Part shown: positions 34,448-46,070 of the stretch, piece by piece
Layout: the number at the start of each line of letters is the position of its first letter
How positions within the stretch are numbered: position 1 is the first letter of the stretch
Assembly: GCF_022829545.1 (NCBI RefSeq)
Contig: NZ_JAKSYM010000402.1
Span: 1-64,000 of the forward strand
Reading direction: 5' to 3'
DNA length: 64,000 nucleotides
Source: Methylobacterium sp. J-030
GTDB lineage: Bacteria > Pseudomonadota > Alphaproteobacteria > Rhizobiales > Beijerinckiaceae
The notes under the pieces: generated by a model
What the model saw: the letters and a program-made list of their open reading frames with translations, nothing else
Databases searched by the model: none
What the model was told of the DNA's origin: nothing
Made by a program: the position numbers and the translations under genes

Positions 34448-35077
34448 TTACGCAATCCCCTGCCGGCCCGCAACGCCGCCCGCGGCCGCGATCAGGCCGG
34501 CCACGTCGCCGCTCTGCAGCAGCGGCACGAGCCGGGTCACCTCCGCGTGCGGCAGGTCCCACCACGCCGCCGCCAGCAGGGCCTCGACGGTCGCCGCGTC
34601 GAACCGGTGCCGCACCACCCGCGCCGGGTTGCCCGCCACCACCGCGTAGGGCGGCACGTCGCGGGTCACCACGGCACGGGCCGCCACCACGGCCCCGTGG
34701 CCGATCGTGACGCCCGAGAGAATCATGCAGCCCGATCCCAACCAGACATCGTGGCCGATCACCACGTCGCCCCGGGAGGCGTGGAAATCCTCCGGCGCCC
34801 GCGCGTCCGGGAACAGTCCGCGCATCGCGGCGAACGGGTAGGTCGAAACCCAGTCCAGCCGGTGGTCGCCGCCGAGCAGGATCTCGACCTTGTCGGCGAT
34901 GGAACAATAGCGGCCGATCGTCAGCCGACGCCCGCTCTCGGGGAAGCGGACCTTTGGACGCCCGTACGAGTAGGCGCCTATGGAGAAGCCGTAGGCCCTC
35001 GCCAGCTTGGCGAGGTGGACCCGGGTCTCGTTGTGCGGGTTGCGCCCCCTGCGCAGCCGGTGCAACAGACCGGTCAA
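34448..35077 (-). CDS. CatB-like hexapeptide-repeat acetyltransferase
   Basis: About 209 residues with a left-handed beta-helix made of hexapeptide repeats: RRLTIGRYCSIADKVEILLGGDHRLDWVSTYPF, GDVVIGHDVWLGSGCMILSGVTIGHGAVVAARAVVTRDVPPYAVVAGNPARVV. The HRLDW and WLGSG segments are typical of xenobiotic/streptogramin-type acetyltransferases (CatB/Vat) and related sugar O-acetyltransferases. No ATG exists at the right place; a TTG at 35077 (or 35065) is the best start I can offer, so the N-terminus is uncertain. It is divergent from maeB with a short gap. The natural substrate may be a sugar and not a drug. Confidence 0.85.
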   Translation of the reverse strand: MTGLLHRLRRGRNPHNETRVHLAKLARAYGFSIGAYSYGRPKVRFPESGRRLTIGRYCSIADKVEILLGGDHRLDWVSTYPFAAMRGLFPDARAPEDFHASRGDVVIGHDVWLGSGCMILSGVTIGHGAVVAARAVVTRDVPPYAVVAGNPARVVRHRFDAATVEALLAAAWWDLPHAEVTRLVPLLQSGDVAGLIAAAGGVAGRQGIA

Positions 35078-35143
35078 GACGCAGGCCCGCGCGATGCGCG
35101 ACCGCGTCGTCCTCGGTGAAAAAGGTGAGCGGGAGCGTACGCG

Positions 35144-37474
<2,331 letters not shown>

Positions 37475-37556
37475 GGGTCTCCGTCGACGGCCGTCAGCGT
37501 GGCCGTCGAATTGCTTCGCCGCTTCCGGGGAAACGAAACCACCGGAAGCGGACACC

Positions 37557-39002
37557 ATGTGCCAGGGCGATGACCCGAACTGCCACGCCTTCGCGGAGCA
37601 CCGGCGCCGGTTCCAGCAGGACTTGGAGCCGGAGCGGCGCGCCTTCCTGAAGAGCGGTTTTGCGGCGACGGGTGCCGCAGCGGCGGCCTTCGCGGCCGGC
37701 GGCCCGACGCTGGTGAGCCCGGCCCTGGCGCAGGCCTCGGGCGCCAAGATCGCCGCGACCGGGCATTACCATCTGCCGGCCAATGCCGAGACGGTGCATT
37801 GGGGCTTCTTCAGCCGCAGCCTCAAGCCGCAGGTCGAGATCGGCTCGGGCGATTTCGTCACCATCGAGACGCTGACCCACCAGGCGAGCGACGATGCCGA
37901 GCGGATGATCCAGGGTGATCCGGGCGCCGAGAGCGTCTACCTCTGGACCAAGGACAAGATGGGCGTCTCGCCCCGCGGCGCCGGGGCGATGGATGCCAAG
38001 ATCGGCCCGGGCGGCGGCCTCGGCGTCCATATCTGCACCGGCCCGGTGGCGATCCGCGGCGCCGAGCCCGGCGACGTGCTGGAGGTCCGCATCCTCGACG
38101 TGGCGCCCCGTCCCAGCGCCAACCCGAAATACAAGGGGCTTTCCTTCGGCAGCAACGCGGCGGCCTGGTGGGGCTTCCACTACAAGGACCTGATCACCGG
38201 CGATAAGCCCCGCGAGGTCGTGACCATCTACGAGGTCGACGCCACCGGCGCCCGCGACTGGGCGCGGGCGGTCTACAGCTTCCGCTGGCCCGGCGTCACC
38301 GACCCGTTCGGGGTCGAGCACCCGACCATCGACTATCCCGGCCTGCCGGTGGACCACGCCAAGACCCAGAAGACGTTCGACGTGCTGAAGGGCATCCGGG
38401 TGCCGATTCGCCCGCATTTCGGCACGATCGGCGTGGCGCCCGCCGAGGCTGACCGGGTCAACACGATCCCGCCGAGCTACACCGGCGGCAACATCGACAA
38501 TTGGCGGATCGGCAAGGGCGCGACGCTCTATTTCCCCGTCGCGGTGCCCGGAGCATTGTTCTCGGTGGGCGATCCCCACGCCAGCCAGGGCGATTCCGAA
38601 TTGTGCGGCACCGCGATCGAGTGCTCGCTCACCGGCACCTTCCAGTTCGTCCTGCACAAGAAGGCCGACCTGCCTGGCTCGCCCCTCGAAGCCCTCGATT
38701 TTCCGATGATCGAGACCCGCGACGACTGGGTCCTGTCCGGTTTCAGCTACCCGAATTACCTGCGCGACCTCGGTCCAAACGCCCAGGCGGCGATCTTCGA
38801 AAAATCGTCGATCGATCTCGCCATGCGTGATGCCTTCCGCAAGATGCGCCAATTCCTGATGCACGCGAAGGGACTGACCGAGGATGAGGCGATCTCGCTG
38901 ATGTCGGTGGCGGTCGATTTCGGGATCACGCAGGTCGTGGACGGCAACTGGGGCGTCCATGCCGTGGTCAAGAAGGCGATCTTCCCGGATCGGGGTGCCT
39001 GA
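37557..39002 (+). CDS. Tat-exported acetamidase/formamidase family protein
   Basis: A 481-residue protein of the FmdA/AmdA acetamidase-formamidase family, which hydrolyses short amides to carboxylate and ammonia. The core shows HYHLPANAETVHWGFF, GPVAIRGAEPGDVLEVRILDV, RPHFGTIGVAP, DNWRIGKGATLYFPVAVPGALFSVGDPHASQGDSELCGTAIE. Unusually, the core is preceded by a twin-arginine signal, PERRAFLKSGFAATGAAAAAFAAGG, ending at ALAQA (about residue 60), so export through Tat is predicted. Most family members are cytoplasmic. It stands alone, 82 bases after maeB. Confidence 0.9.
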   Translation: MCQGDDPNCHAFAEHRRRFQQDLEPERRAFLKSGFAATGAAAAAFAAGGPTLVSPALAQASGAKIAATGHYHLPANAETVHWGFFSRSLKPQVEIGSGDFVTIETLTHQASDDAERMIQGDPGAESVYLWTKDKMGVSPRGAGAMDAKIGPGGGLGVHICTGPVAIRGAEPGDVLEVRILDVAPRPSANPKYKGLSFGSNAAAWWGFHYKDLITGDKPREVVTIYEVDATGARDWARAVYSFRWPGVTDPFGVEHPTIDYPGLPVDHAKTQKTFDVLKGIRVPIRPHFGTIGVAPAEADRVNTIPPSYTGGNIDNWRIGKGATLYFPVAVPGALFSVGDPHASQGDSELCGTAIECSLTGTFQFVLHKKADLPGSPLEALDFPMIETRDDWVLSGFSYPNYLRDLGPNAQAAIFEKSSIDLAMRDAFRKMRQFLMHAKGLTEDEAISLMSVAVDFGITQVVDGNWGVHAVVKKAIFPDRGA

Positions 39003-39011
39003 GCCGCGCCG

Positions 39012-40595
39012 CTATCCGATCTCGATCCGCCCCTCGCGGCCCAGGACCCGGCCAAGACCGCGGACGCGGTTCAGCAGGCGGTCGCCGTTCAGGGCTTCCC
39101 AATCCCGCGGCAGCCGCAGGATGACGCGCCCGTCCTCGACGGTGAGCGGTGCCCGCCCGAGGGCGCCGTCCATCCCGGCCGAGATCGGGAAGGCGACCCG
39201 CAGCAGTCCGCCGAGGAGCCGCGCACGCTCGAACAGGCGGGCGCCGGCCACGCCGCGCAGGACCGAATTGGCCTTCTCCGGCGCGAGCCCGGTGTGCCGG
39301 AGCGAGACCGCCAGGGCGAGATACGCCCGGCCCGGGTGATCGACGCCCACGAAGGCGGCGTTCTGGATCGCCGCGATGCTCTGGGCGTCGCGGTAATCGG
39401 GATGGGCGCGCCAGCCGACATCCGAAAGGAGACAGCCCGCATGGCGCAGGCGCCGCTCGTCCGCGGTCTCGTGGCCGTCGAGGGTGGCCACGAACCGATC
39501 GGTCCAGGCGATCAGCTCCTCACCGTGCCGGGGCGCGCGGGAGCGGAGGGTGTTGAATTCCGCCGCGGAGGCGAGCAGCGGGTCGATCAGCCGGGTATCG
39601 CGGTCGAGCTGCTCGAACAGCAGGCCCTCGCGCACGCCGGAGGCCGAAATCGCGACCTCCCGCGGCCGGCCGACTCGGATGATCTCCTCCAAGACCGCCG
39701 CGCCGTAGGCGAGGAGCGGGCGGCGCGCCTCGGAGATCGCGTCGACGTCCTGAAGCAGGGCGACGTCGGTCTGCTCCACGATTTGCAGGAAGGTCAGCTC
39801 GTCGGTCGGCTCGACCGTGTAGCCGTGCATCACGTGGACCGGGTAGCCGCGGGCGGCCATGTGCAGTCGCGCGAGGGCGCGCCACGTGCCGCCGACCGCG
39901 TAGAAGGTCCGCCCGCGCAGGGTTTCGAGCTGCGGAACGGCCTTGCGCATGTGCTCGCGGACGATCTTGGCGGCCTTCTTGACCGAGCCGCCGGAGAGAT
40001 CCTGGAGGGCGAGGCCGCCCAGCGGCATGGTCACGCCCTGGCCGACCACGGTGCCGCGGACATCGACGAGTTCCAGCGAACCGCCACCCATGTCGCCCAC
40101 GACCCCGTCCGGCGCGTGGAAGCCGGAGATGACGCCCATCGCTGAGAGTTCCGCCTCGCGCCGGCCGGAGAGGAGCTGGATCTCCTGGCCGCAGGCGGCC
40201 TCCGCGGCGCGCAGGAAGTCGGGTCCGTTCTCGGCGTCGCGGGCTGCGGCTGTGGCCAGGACGAACACCCGTCCCACCCGCATCGTCTCGCACAGCACCC
40301 GGAACCGGGCGAGCGCGGCGAGCGCCCGAGCCACCGCCTCCTCGTTCAGCCGACCCGTGGTCAGGACGTTGCGTCCCAGGCCGCACAGGACTTTCTCGTT
40401 GTAAAGCGGTGTCGGCGCCCGGGTCAGGCCGTCATAGGCGACGAGCCGGACCGAGTTCGAGCCGATGTCGATGATGGCGACCGGAGATTGGACCGCCTGC
40501 ACGGCCGGGTCCGCGGTGTGCGCGAGGATGAGATTGGCGCGAGGGCTGCCCAAACGTCCATGTCCTTGGTTGAGCGCGGCGGGCTCGACGGTCAC
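39012..40595 (-). CDS. ppx: Exopolyphosphatase (Ppx/GppA family)
   Basis: Ppx (about 527 residues) releases phosphate from polyphosphate chains or hydrolyses pppGpp. The actin-like ATPase fold motifs are present: VAIIDIGSNSVRLVAYDG, FVLATAAARDAENG, and GVVGDMGGGSLELVDV; an HD-type C-terminal region follows (DERRLRHAGCLLSDVGWRAHPDYR). I start at the GTG at 40595 because the conserved core begins soon after; a later start is possible. It lies downstream of ppk in the same direction, so synthesis and breakdown of polyphosphate are co-located. Confidence 0.93.
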   Translation of the reverse strand: MTVEPAALNQGHGRLGSPRANLILAHTADPAVQAVQSPVAIIDIGSNSVRLVAYDGLTRAPTPLYNEKVLCGLGRNVLTTGRLNEEAVARALAALARFRVLCETMRVGRVFVLATAAARDAENGPDFLRAAEAACGQEIQLLSGRREAELSAMGVISGFHAPDGVVGDMGGGSLELVDVRGTVVGQGVTMPLGGLALQDLSGGSVKKAAKIVREHMRKAVPQLETLRGRTFYAVGGTWRALARLHMAARGYPVHVMHGYTVEPTDELTFLQIVEQTDVALLQDVDAISEARRPLLAYGAAVLEEIIRVGRPREVAISASGVREGLLFEQLDRDTRLIDPLLASAAEFNTLRSRAPRHGEELIAWTDRFVATLDGHETADERRLRHAGCLLSDVGWRAHPDYRDAQSIAAIQNAAFVGVDHPGRAYLALAVSLRHTGLAPEKANSVLRGVAGARLFERARLLGGLLRVAFPISAGMDGALGRAPLTVEDGRVILRLPRDWEALNGDRLLNRVRGLGRVLGREGRIEIG

Positions 40596-40822
40596 ACCGC
40601 CGGTGTGATCCGGGGCCGGGGCCGATATCGGCTCCCGGTCCGGGAGACCGCGGTCCGGCTGCCGGACGAGACACCATGTCGGCGGCTGAGAAACCGCACC
40701 GTGTTGCGGCGGCGGGCGGACGCTTCCTTTGCGCAGTTCTTTGATCGGACGCAAGTTCCTCATGCAGAACCGCAGGGCGTCCGTGCGAAATCTGTCGAGC
40801 CTCCGGCGCATGTGACGGACAT

Positions 40823-43318
40823 CTAAGGGCGCTGCGCCCGCCGGCTCAGCGCGCGGGGGCTCGACTTCTTCGACGCCTTGCCACGGCCGGAAAGGCTGGG
40901 GTTCGTCATGAAGTACTTGTGCGCGTTGAACGGTTCCTCGCCGTCCGCCGGCTGGATCCGCTCGCACCCGCCGGAGGCGAGCAACCGCCAGCTCTGGCGG
41001 TTGTCGAGGAGGTTCGCCAGCATGATCTGATCGAGCACCTGCTGATGCACCGTCGGGTTGGTGATCGGCAGCAGCGCCTCGACGCGCCGGTCGAGATTCC
41101 GGCTCATCAGGTCGGCGGAGGAGATGTAGACCGTGGCCTTCGGATGCGGCAGCCCGACCCCGTTGCCGAAGGCGTAGATGCGCCCGTGCTCCAGGAAGCG
41201 CCCGACGATCGACTTCACCCGGATCGTCTCCGACAGGCCCGGGATGCCGGGCCGCAGGCAGCAGATGCCGCGCACCACGCAATCGATCTGCACGCCGGCC
41301 TCCGAGGCGTCGTAGAGCGCGTCGATGATCTGGGCATCCACCAGGGAGTTGCACTTGATCCAGATCGCCGCCGGGCGGCCCGCCTTCGCGTGGGCCACCT
41401 CCGCCTCGATGTGCTCGAGGAGCCGGTTCTTCGCGGTCAGCGGCGAGACCGCCATCCGCTCCAGCTCGGCGGGCTCGGCGTAGCCGGTGATGAAGTTGAA
41501 GATCCGCGACACGTCCCGGGCGATCGCCGGATCCGCCGTGAAGAAGGACAGGTCCGTGTAGATGCGCGCGGTGATCGGGTGATAATTGCCGGTACCGACG
41601 TGGCAGTAGGTGACGAGCCTGTCGCCCTCCCGCCGGACCACCAGCGACAGCTTGGCGTGGGTCTTCAGCTCGACGAAGCCGAACACCACCTGCGCGCCCG
41701 CCTTCTCCAGGTTGCGCGCCCAGCGGATATTCGCCTCCTCATCGAAGCGGGCCTTCAGCTCGACCAGGGCGGTGACCGACTTGCCGAGCTCCGCCGCCTC
41801 CGCCAGCGCCGCCACGATCGGCGAATTGGACGAGGTGCGGTAGAGCGTCTGCTTGATCGCCACCACGTTCGGGTCCCGGGCCGCCTGGGCCAGGAACTGC
41901 ACCACCGAGTCGAAGGATTCGTAGGGGTGGTGGACGATGAAGTCCTTCTGGCGGATCGCCGCGAACACGTCGCCGCCGCTCTCGCGGATGCGCTCCGGGA
42001 AGCGCGGGTTGTAAGGCTTGAACTTCAGGTCCGGCCGGTCGATCCCGACCACCTGGGACAGCTCGTTGAGCGCCAGCATGCCCTCGACCAGGAACACCGC
42101 GTCCGGGGCGATCTCAAGTTCGTCCACCACGAAGCCGCGGAGGTCCTCGGTCATCCCCGCCTCGACTTCGAGGCGGATCACGACACCGCGGCGGCGCTGC
42201 TTGAGCGCGGTTTCGAAGTGGAGGACGAGATCCTCCGCCTCCTCCTCGATCTCGAGATCGGAATCGCGCACCACCCGGAACGCGCCGCTGCTCTTCACGA
42301 GGTAGCCCGGGAACAGGCGGCCGGTGAACATCCCGATCACCTGCTCGATCGGGATCAGGCGCGCCGCGGTCTCGCTGTCGCTGACCGGCAGGCGGACGAA
42401 GCGTTCGATGACCCCCGGCAGGCGGATCAGGGCGCGCAGGACCCGCCCGTCCTTCGGCCGCACCAGGGTCAGCGCGATCGTGGTGCCGAGGTTCGGGATG
42501 AACGGGAACGGGTGGGCCGGATCGATCGCCAGTGGCGTCAGCACCGGGAAGATGTGGGTAAGGAAGTAATCCTCCAGCCACGTCGCCTGCTCGGCGGTGA
42601 GCGCGGCGGGCTCGACGATGTCGATATCGGAGGCGTGCAGTTCCTCGCGCAGCTCGCGCCAGCGCGCCTGCTGGTCCGCGGCGAGGCGCGCGACCTCCGT
42701 CCCGATCCGCACCAGCTGCTCGGAGGGCGACAGCCCGTCCTGGGACGGGACCGTGAGGCCGGCGCGCACCTGATCGATCAGGCCCGCGACGCGGACCATG
42801 AAGAACTCGTCGAGGTTGTTGGCCGAGATCGACAGGAAACGGAGGCGCTCCAACAACGGGTGATTGGGGTTCGACGCCTCTTCGAGCACGCGCCGGTTGA
42901 ACTGCAGCCAGGACAGCTCGCGGTTCACGAAACGCTCCGGCGAGTGCCGCAGGCCGCGCCCGGCTTCGAGGACCGTCTCCCGCGCCGCGTCCCGCCGGGG
43001 CTCCTCGGGCTCGGCGACGGCCGGCCATTCGTCGGTCGTGTCGGTGACGGCGGCCTTGGCCACCTGCGCGCCGGTCCCTGGCTGCAGCCCCTCGGTGCCG
43101 GCCGGCGTCGCTGGCCTTGCGGTCTGGAGCGATGCCGCGGTCCGGGCGCGGGTCGCGGTGGGCGCGGTCTGCGCAGCGGTCGCACCCGGCGGCGTGCTCG
43201 CCGCGGCACGCCGCGCGACCGGTGCGCGCCGAGGGGTCGGATTGGCCGCGGACCGCCGACGGGGCTCCGCGGCCTCGTCGGCGGCTTCGCGGTCCACGGG
43301 CTTCTGCGTCGAATCCAT
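40823..43318 (-). CDS. ppk: Polyphosphate kinase 1
   Basis: PPK1 (831 residues) reversibly makes polyphosphate from ATP. The first ~110 residues are a disordered extension rich in Ala, Pro, Thr and Arg, absent from the usual ~700-residue enzyme. The core then begins FVNRELSWLQFNRRVLEEASNPNHPLLERLRFL and holds KQTLYRTSSNSPIV, LVTYCHVGTGNYHP (with the autophosphorylated His) and IRVKSIVGRFLEHGRIY. The start at MDSTQKPVDRE is used; an earlier in-frame ATG at 43387 adds only basic residues. It lies between hdaA and ppx, as is common in alphaproteobacteria. Confidence 0.96.
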   Translation of the reverse strand: MDSTQKPVDREAADEAAEPRRRSAANPTPRRAPVARRAAASTPPGATAAQTAPTATRARTAASLQTARPATPAGTEGLQPGTGAQVAKAAVTDTTDEWPAVAEPEEPRRDAARETVLEAGRGLRHSPERFVNRELSWLQFNRRVLEEASNPNHPLLERLRFLSISANNLDEFFMVRVAGLIDQVRAGLTVPSQDGLSPSEQLVRIGTEVARLAADQQARWRELREELHASDIDIVEPAALTAEQATWLEDYFLTHIFPVLTPLAIDPAHPFPFIPNLGTTIALTLVRPKDGRVLRALIRLPGVIERFVRLPVSDSETAARLIPIEQVIGMFTGRLFPGYLVKSSGAFRVVRDSDLEIEEEAEDLVLHFETALKQRRRGVVIRLEVEAGMTEDLRGFVVDELEIAPDAVFLVEGMLALNELSQVVGIDRPDLKFKPYNPRFPERIRESGGDVFAAIRQKDFIVHHPYESFDSVVQFLAQAARDPNVVAIKQTLYRTSSNSPIVAALAEAAELGKSVTALVELKARFDEEANIRWARNLEKAGAQVVFGFVELKTHAKLSLVVRREGDRLVTYCHVGTGNYHPITARIYTDLSFFTADPAIARDVSRIFNFITGYAEPAELERMAVSPLTAKNRLLEHIEAEVAHAKAGRPAAIWIKCNSLVDAQIIDALYDASEAGVQIDCVVRGICCLRPGIPGLSETIRVKSIVGRFLEHGRIYAFGNGVGLPHPKATVYISSADLMSRNLDRRVEALLPITNPTVHQQVLDQIMLANLLDNRQSWRLLASGGCERIQPADGEEPFNAHKYFMTNPSLSGRGKASKKSSPRALSRRAQRP

Positions 43319-43419
43319 TCCAGGTCCCTGTTCCTCTTCACGGCGTTGGGCGGCGCGCGTTCTACAACGTCCGCCGCGGGCCATCACGACAGTTTCGTGA
43401 CGGCGCCTGGATTCCGTGG

Positions 43420-44130
43420 TCAGCCGTCCGGGTCGGCGTCGTCATCGAGGCCCATCCGGCGCAGGACGGCGACGGCCAGCGGCCGGCTGATCCGACGCTG
43501 ACGGCCCAGCGCGTCCCGGTCGAGCTCGGCCACCACGTCCCGGGCACGTCCCAGCGAGCGGTCAATCCTCAGTGCCAGGGAATCGATCACGCGCAAGTCG
43601 ACGACGAGCTGGCGATCGACGAACAGTTTGACCAGTACGGCTCGCAGCAGGGCATCGTCCGGCTCGTCGATGGCGATCCGGGGCGCCAGACGCAGGCGCG
43701 AGCGCAGGTCGGGCGTGGCGAGGCCCAGGGCGTCGATGCCCGTGCCGCTCGTCAACAGCAGCGGGCAGCCGAGCTCGCGCGCCCGATTCAGCAGGTGGAA
43801 CAGGGCCGCCTCGTCGCGGCTCTCGGCGCGGTCGATATCCTCGATCACCAGCGCCCCGTTCGACACGAGGTGCTGGACCGCGTCGGCGTTGATGTCGGCG
43901 GCCGGCACCGTCCAGGCATGAGCGCGCTCGGCCCAGATGGCTGCCAGGTGGCTCTTGCCGCTGCCGGACGGCCCCGTGAGCACCAGCACGCTGTCGGGCC
44001 AGTCCGGCCACGCCTCGATCAGCGCGTAGGCGGCCTCGTTCGCTGGACCCACGAGGAAGTCCTCGCGGCCGTAGCGCGGATCGAGCGGCAGGTCGAAGGC
44101 GAGCTGCCGGGGTGGTGCGGTCTCTGGCAT
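43420..44130 (-). CDS. hdaA: DnaA regulatory inactivator homologue HdaA
   Basis: A 236-residue AAA+ protein related to the ATPase part of DnaA: RYGREDFLVGPANEAAYALIEAW, Walker A VLTGPSGSGKSHLAAIWAERA (about residue 52), Walker B GALVIEDIDRAE, and sensor region LRSRLRLAPRIAIDEPDD. It lacks the DnaA DNA-binding domain. HdaA with the beta clamp triggers ATP hydrolysis by DnaA and so limits replication starts. It precedes ppk on the minus strand. Confidence 0.9.
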   Translation of the reverse strand: MPETAPPRQLAFDLPLDPRYGREDFLVGPANEAAYALIEAWPDWPDSVLVLTGPSGSGKSHLAAIWAERAHAWTVPAADINADAVQHLVSNGALVIEDIDRAESRDEAALFHLLNRARELGCPLLLTSGTGIDALGLATPDLRSRLRLAPRIAIDEPDDALLRAVLVKLFVDRQLVVDLRVIDSLALRIDRSLGRARDVVAELDRDALGRQRRISRPLAVAVLRRMGLDDDADPDG

Positions 44131-44281
44131 GTGCGCCCAGGATCACCCCGCATCGGCGCAGGTCAAGGGCCGCTGCTCCGACCGGATCGGCAATCGAAGG
44201 GCTTGGCCGGCCCGGCGCCGACTCGCACAACGCGCGGTTAGCCGCTAGAGCGGGCCGAGCAATCAGCGAGGTGGCGCGGGC

Positions 44282-45361
44282 ATGACGGCCAGGGACGGCA
44301 ACGAGCCGACGACGGGGCTGACCTACGCGGCGGCGGGTGTCGACATCGACGCCGGCAACGCCATGGTCGAGACGATCAAGCCGCTGGTGCGCTCGACGCG
44401 GCGCCCCGGGGCCGACGCCGAGATCGGCGGGTTCGGCGGCCTGTTCGACCTGAAGGCCGCGGGGTTCCGCGATCCGATCCTGGTGGCGGCCAACGACGGC
44501 GTCGGCACCAAGGTCAAGATCGCGATCGAGACCGGGCGCCACGCCACGATCGGCATCGATCTCGTGGCGATGTGCGTGAACGACATCATCGTCCAGGGCG
44601 CCGAGCCGCTGTTCTTCCTCGACTACTACGCCACCGGCAAGCTGGTGCCGGGCGTCGGCGCCGACATCGTGCGCGGCATCGCCGAGGGCTGCCGTCAGGC
44701 CGGCTGCGCGCTGATCGGCGGCGAGACCGCCGAGATGCCGGGCCTCTACGACGGGTCGGATTACGATCTGGCCGGTTTCTCGGTCGGCGCCGCCGAGCGG
44801 GGCAGCCTGCTGCCGCGTCCGGGCATCCGGCCGGGCGACGTGGTGCTCGGCCTGCCCTCCTCCGGCGTGCATTCGAACGGCTTCTCGCTGGTCCGCCGCA
44901 TCGTCGCGAAGACCGGCCTCGGCTGGGACGCGCCGGCCCCCTTCGCGCCGGAAACCAGCCTCGGCGAGGCGCTGCTGACGCCGACGCGGATCTACGTGAA
45001 GCCGCTGCTGGCGGCGCTCGGCGCCACGGACGGCATCCGGGCACTCGCCCACATCACCGGCGGCGGTTTTCCGGATAACCTGCCCCGGGTGCTGCCCGAC
45101 GAGGTCGGCATTATCATCGACCTCGACGCCGTGGCCCCGCCGCCGGTGTTCGGCTGGCTCGCGCGGGAGGGCGGCGTCGCGGAGCCCGAGATGCTGCGGA
45201 CGTTCAATTGCGGGATCGGCATGGTGGTGATCGCCGCCGCCGACGCGGTGGACGATGTCGACGAGGCGCTGACGCGGGCCGGCGAGACTCCGGTGCGGCT
45301 CGGGCGCATCACGCCGCGGGGGGCCGAACCCGTGACCTTCAGCGGGCGCCTCTCCCTCTGA
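44282..45361 (+). CDS. purM: Phosphoribosylformylglycinamidine cyclo-ligase
   Basis: PurM (359 residues) is the AIR synthetase of purine biosynthesis. The signature blocks GVDIDAGNAMVETIKPLVRSTRRPGADAEIGGFGGLFDL, VAANDGVGTKVKIAIETG, GIDLVAMCVNDIIVQGAEPLFFLDYYATG and GGETAEMPGLY are unbroken. The stop overlaps the purN start (TGATG), the normal coupling of this pair. Confidence 0.98.
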   Translation: MTARDGNEPTTGLTYAAAGVDIDAGNAMVETIKPLVRSTRRPGADAEIGGFGGLFDLKAAGFRDPILVAANDGVGTKVKIAIETGRHATIGIDLVAMCVNDIIVQGAEPLFFLDYYATGKLVPGVGADIVRGIAEGCRQAGCALIGGETAEMPGLYDGSDYDLAGFSVGAAERGSLLPRPGIRPGDVVLGLPSSGVHSNGFSLVRRIVAKTGLGWDAPAPFAPETSLGEALLTPTRIYVKPLLAALGATDGIRALAHITGGGFPDNLPRVLPDEVGIIIDLDAVAPPPVFGWLAREGGVAEPEMLRTFNCGIGMVVIAAADAVDDVDEALTRAGETPVRLGRITPRGAEPVTFSGRLSL

Positions 45362-46011
45362 TGGCGGGCACGGGCAAGACGCGGGTCGCGATCCTGATTT
45401 CGGGACGCGGCTCGAACATGGTGGCGCTGATCGAGGCGGCGCGGGATCCGGCCTACCCGGCCGAGATCGTGCTGGTCCTGTCGAACCGGCCCGATGCGGC
45501 GGGCCTCGCCCGGGCCGCGCATGCCGGCATCCCAACGCGGATCATCGACCACACGGCTTTTCCGGACCGCGTCACCTTCGACGCCGCCCTCGACGCGGAG
45601 CTTCGGGCCGCTTCCGTCGCGCTCGTGTGTCTCGCGGGCTTCATGCGGATCCTGACGCCGGGTTTCGTGGCCGGTTGGGCGGGGCGGATGATCAATATCC
45701 ACCCCTCGCTGCTGCCCCTGTTCAAGGGCACGCACACGCACCGGCAAGCGCTCGATGCGGGCGTGCGCCTGCACGGGTGCACCGTCCACTTCGTGGTGCC
45801 GGAACTCGATGCCGGCCCGATCGTCGCGCAGGCCGCGATCCCGGTCCGTCAGGACGACGATCCCGACAGCCTCGCGGATCGCGTGATCGTGCAGGAGCGG
45901 CGCCTCTACCCGGCCGTGCTCGCCCTGGTTGCGGGCGGGCGCGCGCGGCTCGAGGGCGAGCGCGTGGTCATGTCCGAGCAGGCGCCGGAAGGCGTCCTGT
46001 TCAGCGTGTAA
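45361..46011 (+). CDS. purN: Phosphoribosylglycinamide formyltransferase (10-formyl-THF dependent)
   Basis: PurN (216 residues) formylates GAR using 10-formyl-tetrahydrofolate. The N-terminal RVAILISGRGSNMVALIEAA, the catalytic AGFMRILTPGFVAGWAGRMINIHPSLLPLFKG (Asn-His pair) and GCTVHFVVPELDAGPIVAQAAI are diagnostic. It shares the operon with purM and ends just before a repetitive hairpin region. Confidence 0.97.
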   Translation: MAGTGKTRVAILISGRGSNMVALIEAARDPAYPAEIVLVLSNRPDAAGLARAAHAGIPTRIIDHTAFPDRVTFDAALDAELRAASVALVCLAGFMRILTPGFVAGWAGRMINIHPSLLPLFKGTHTHRQALDAGVRLHGCTVHFVVPELDAGPIVAQAAIPVRQDDDPDSLADRVIVQERRLYPAVLALVAGGRARLEGERVVMSEQAPEGVLFSV

Positions 46012-46066
46012 GGGGGATCCCGAAGGGACGGGTCCCTTCGGCGGGGTCCGGGGCGGCGCCCCGGTT
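46012..46066. repeat. Double-hairpin intergenic element after purN
   Basis: Two consecutive perfect hairpins: 46020-46041 (9-bp stem CCGAAGGGA / TCCCTTCGG) and 46048-46064 (7-bp stem CCGGGGC / GCCCCGG). Elements of this form are frequent between convergent genes in GC-rich alphaproteobacteria. It separates purN from the convergent gene and may terminate both, although no T run is present. Confidence 0.7.
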
Positions 46067-46070
46067 CTCC

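Noticed and set aside
40919..43501. An 860-codon plus-strand frame opposite ppk
   Set aside because: The minus strand encodes a full PPK1 with catalytic motifs; the opposite frame is compositionally a shadow.
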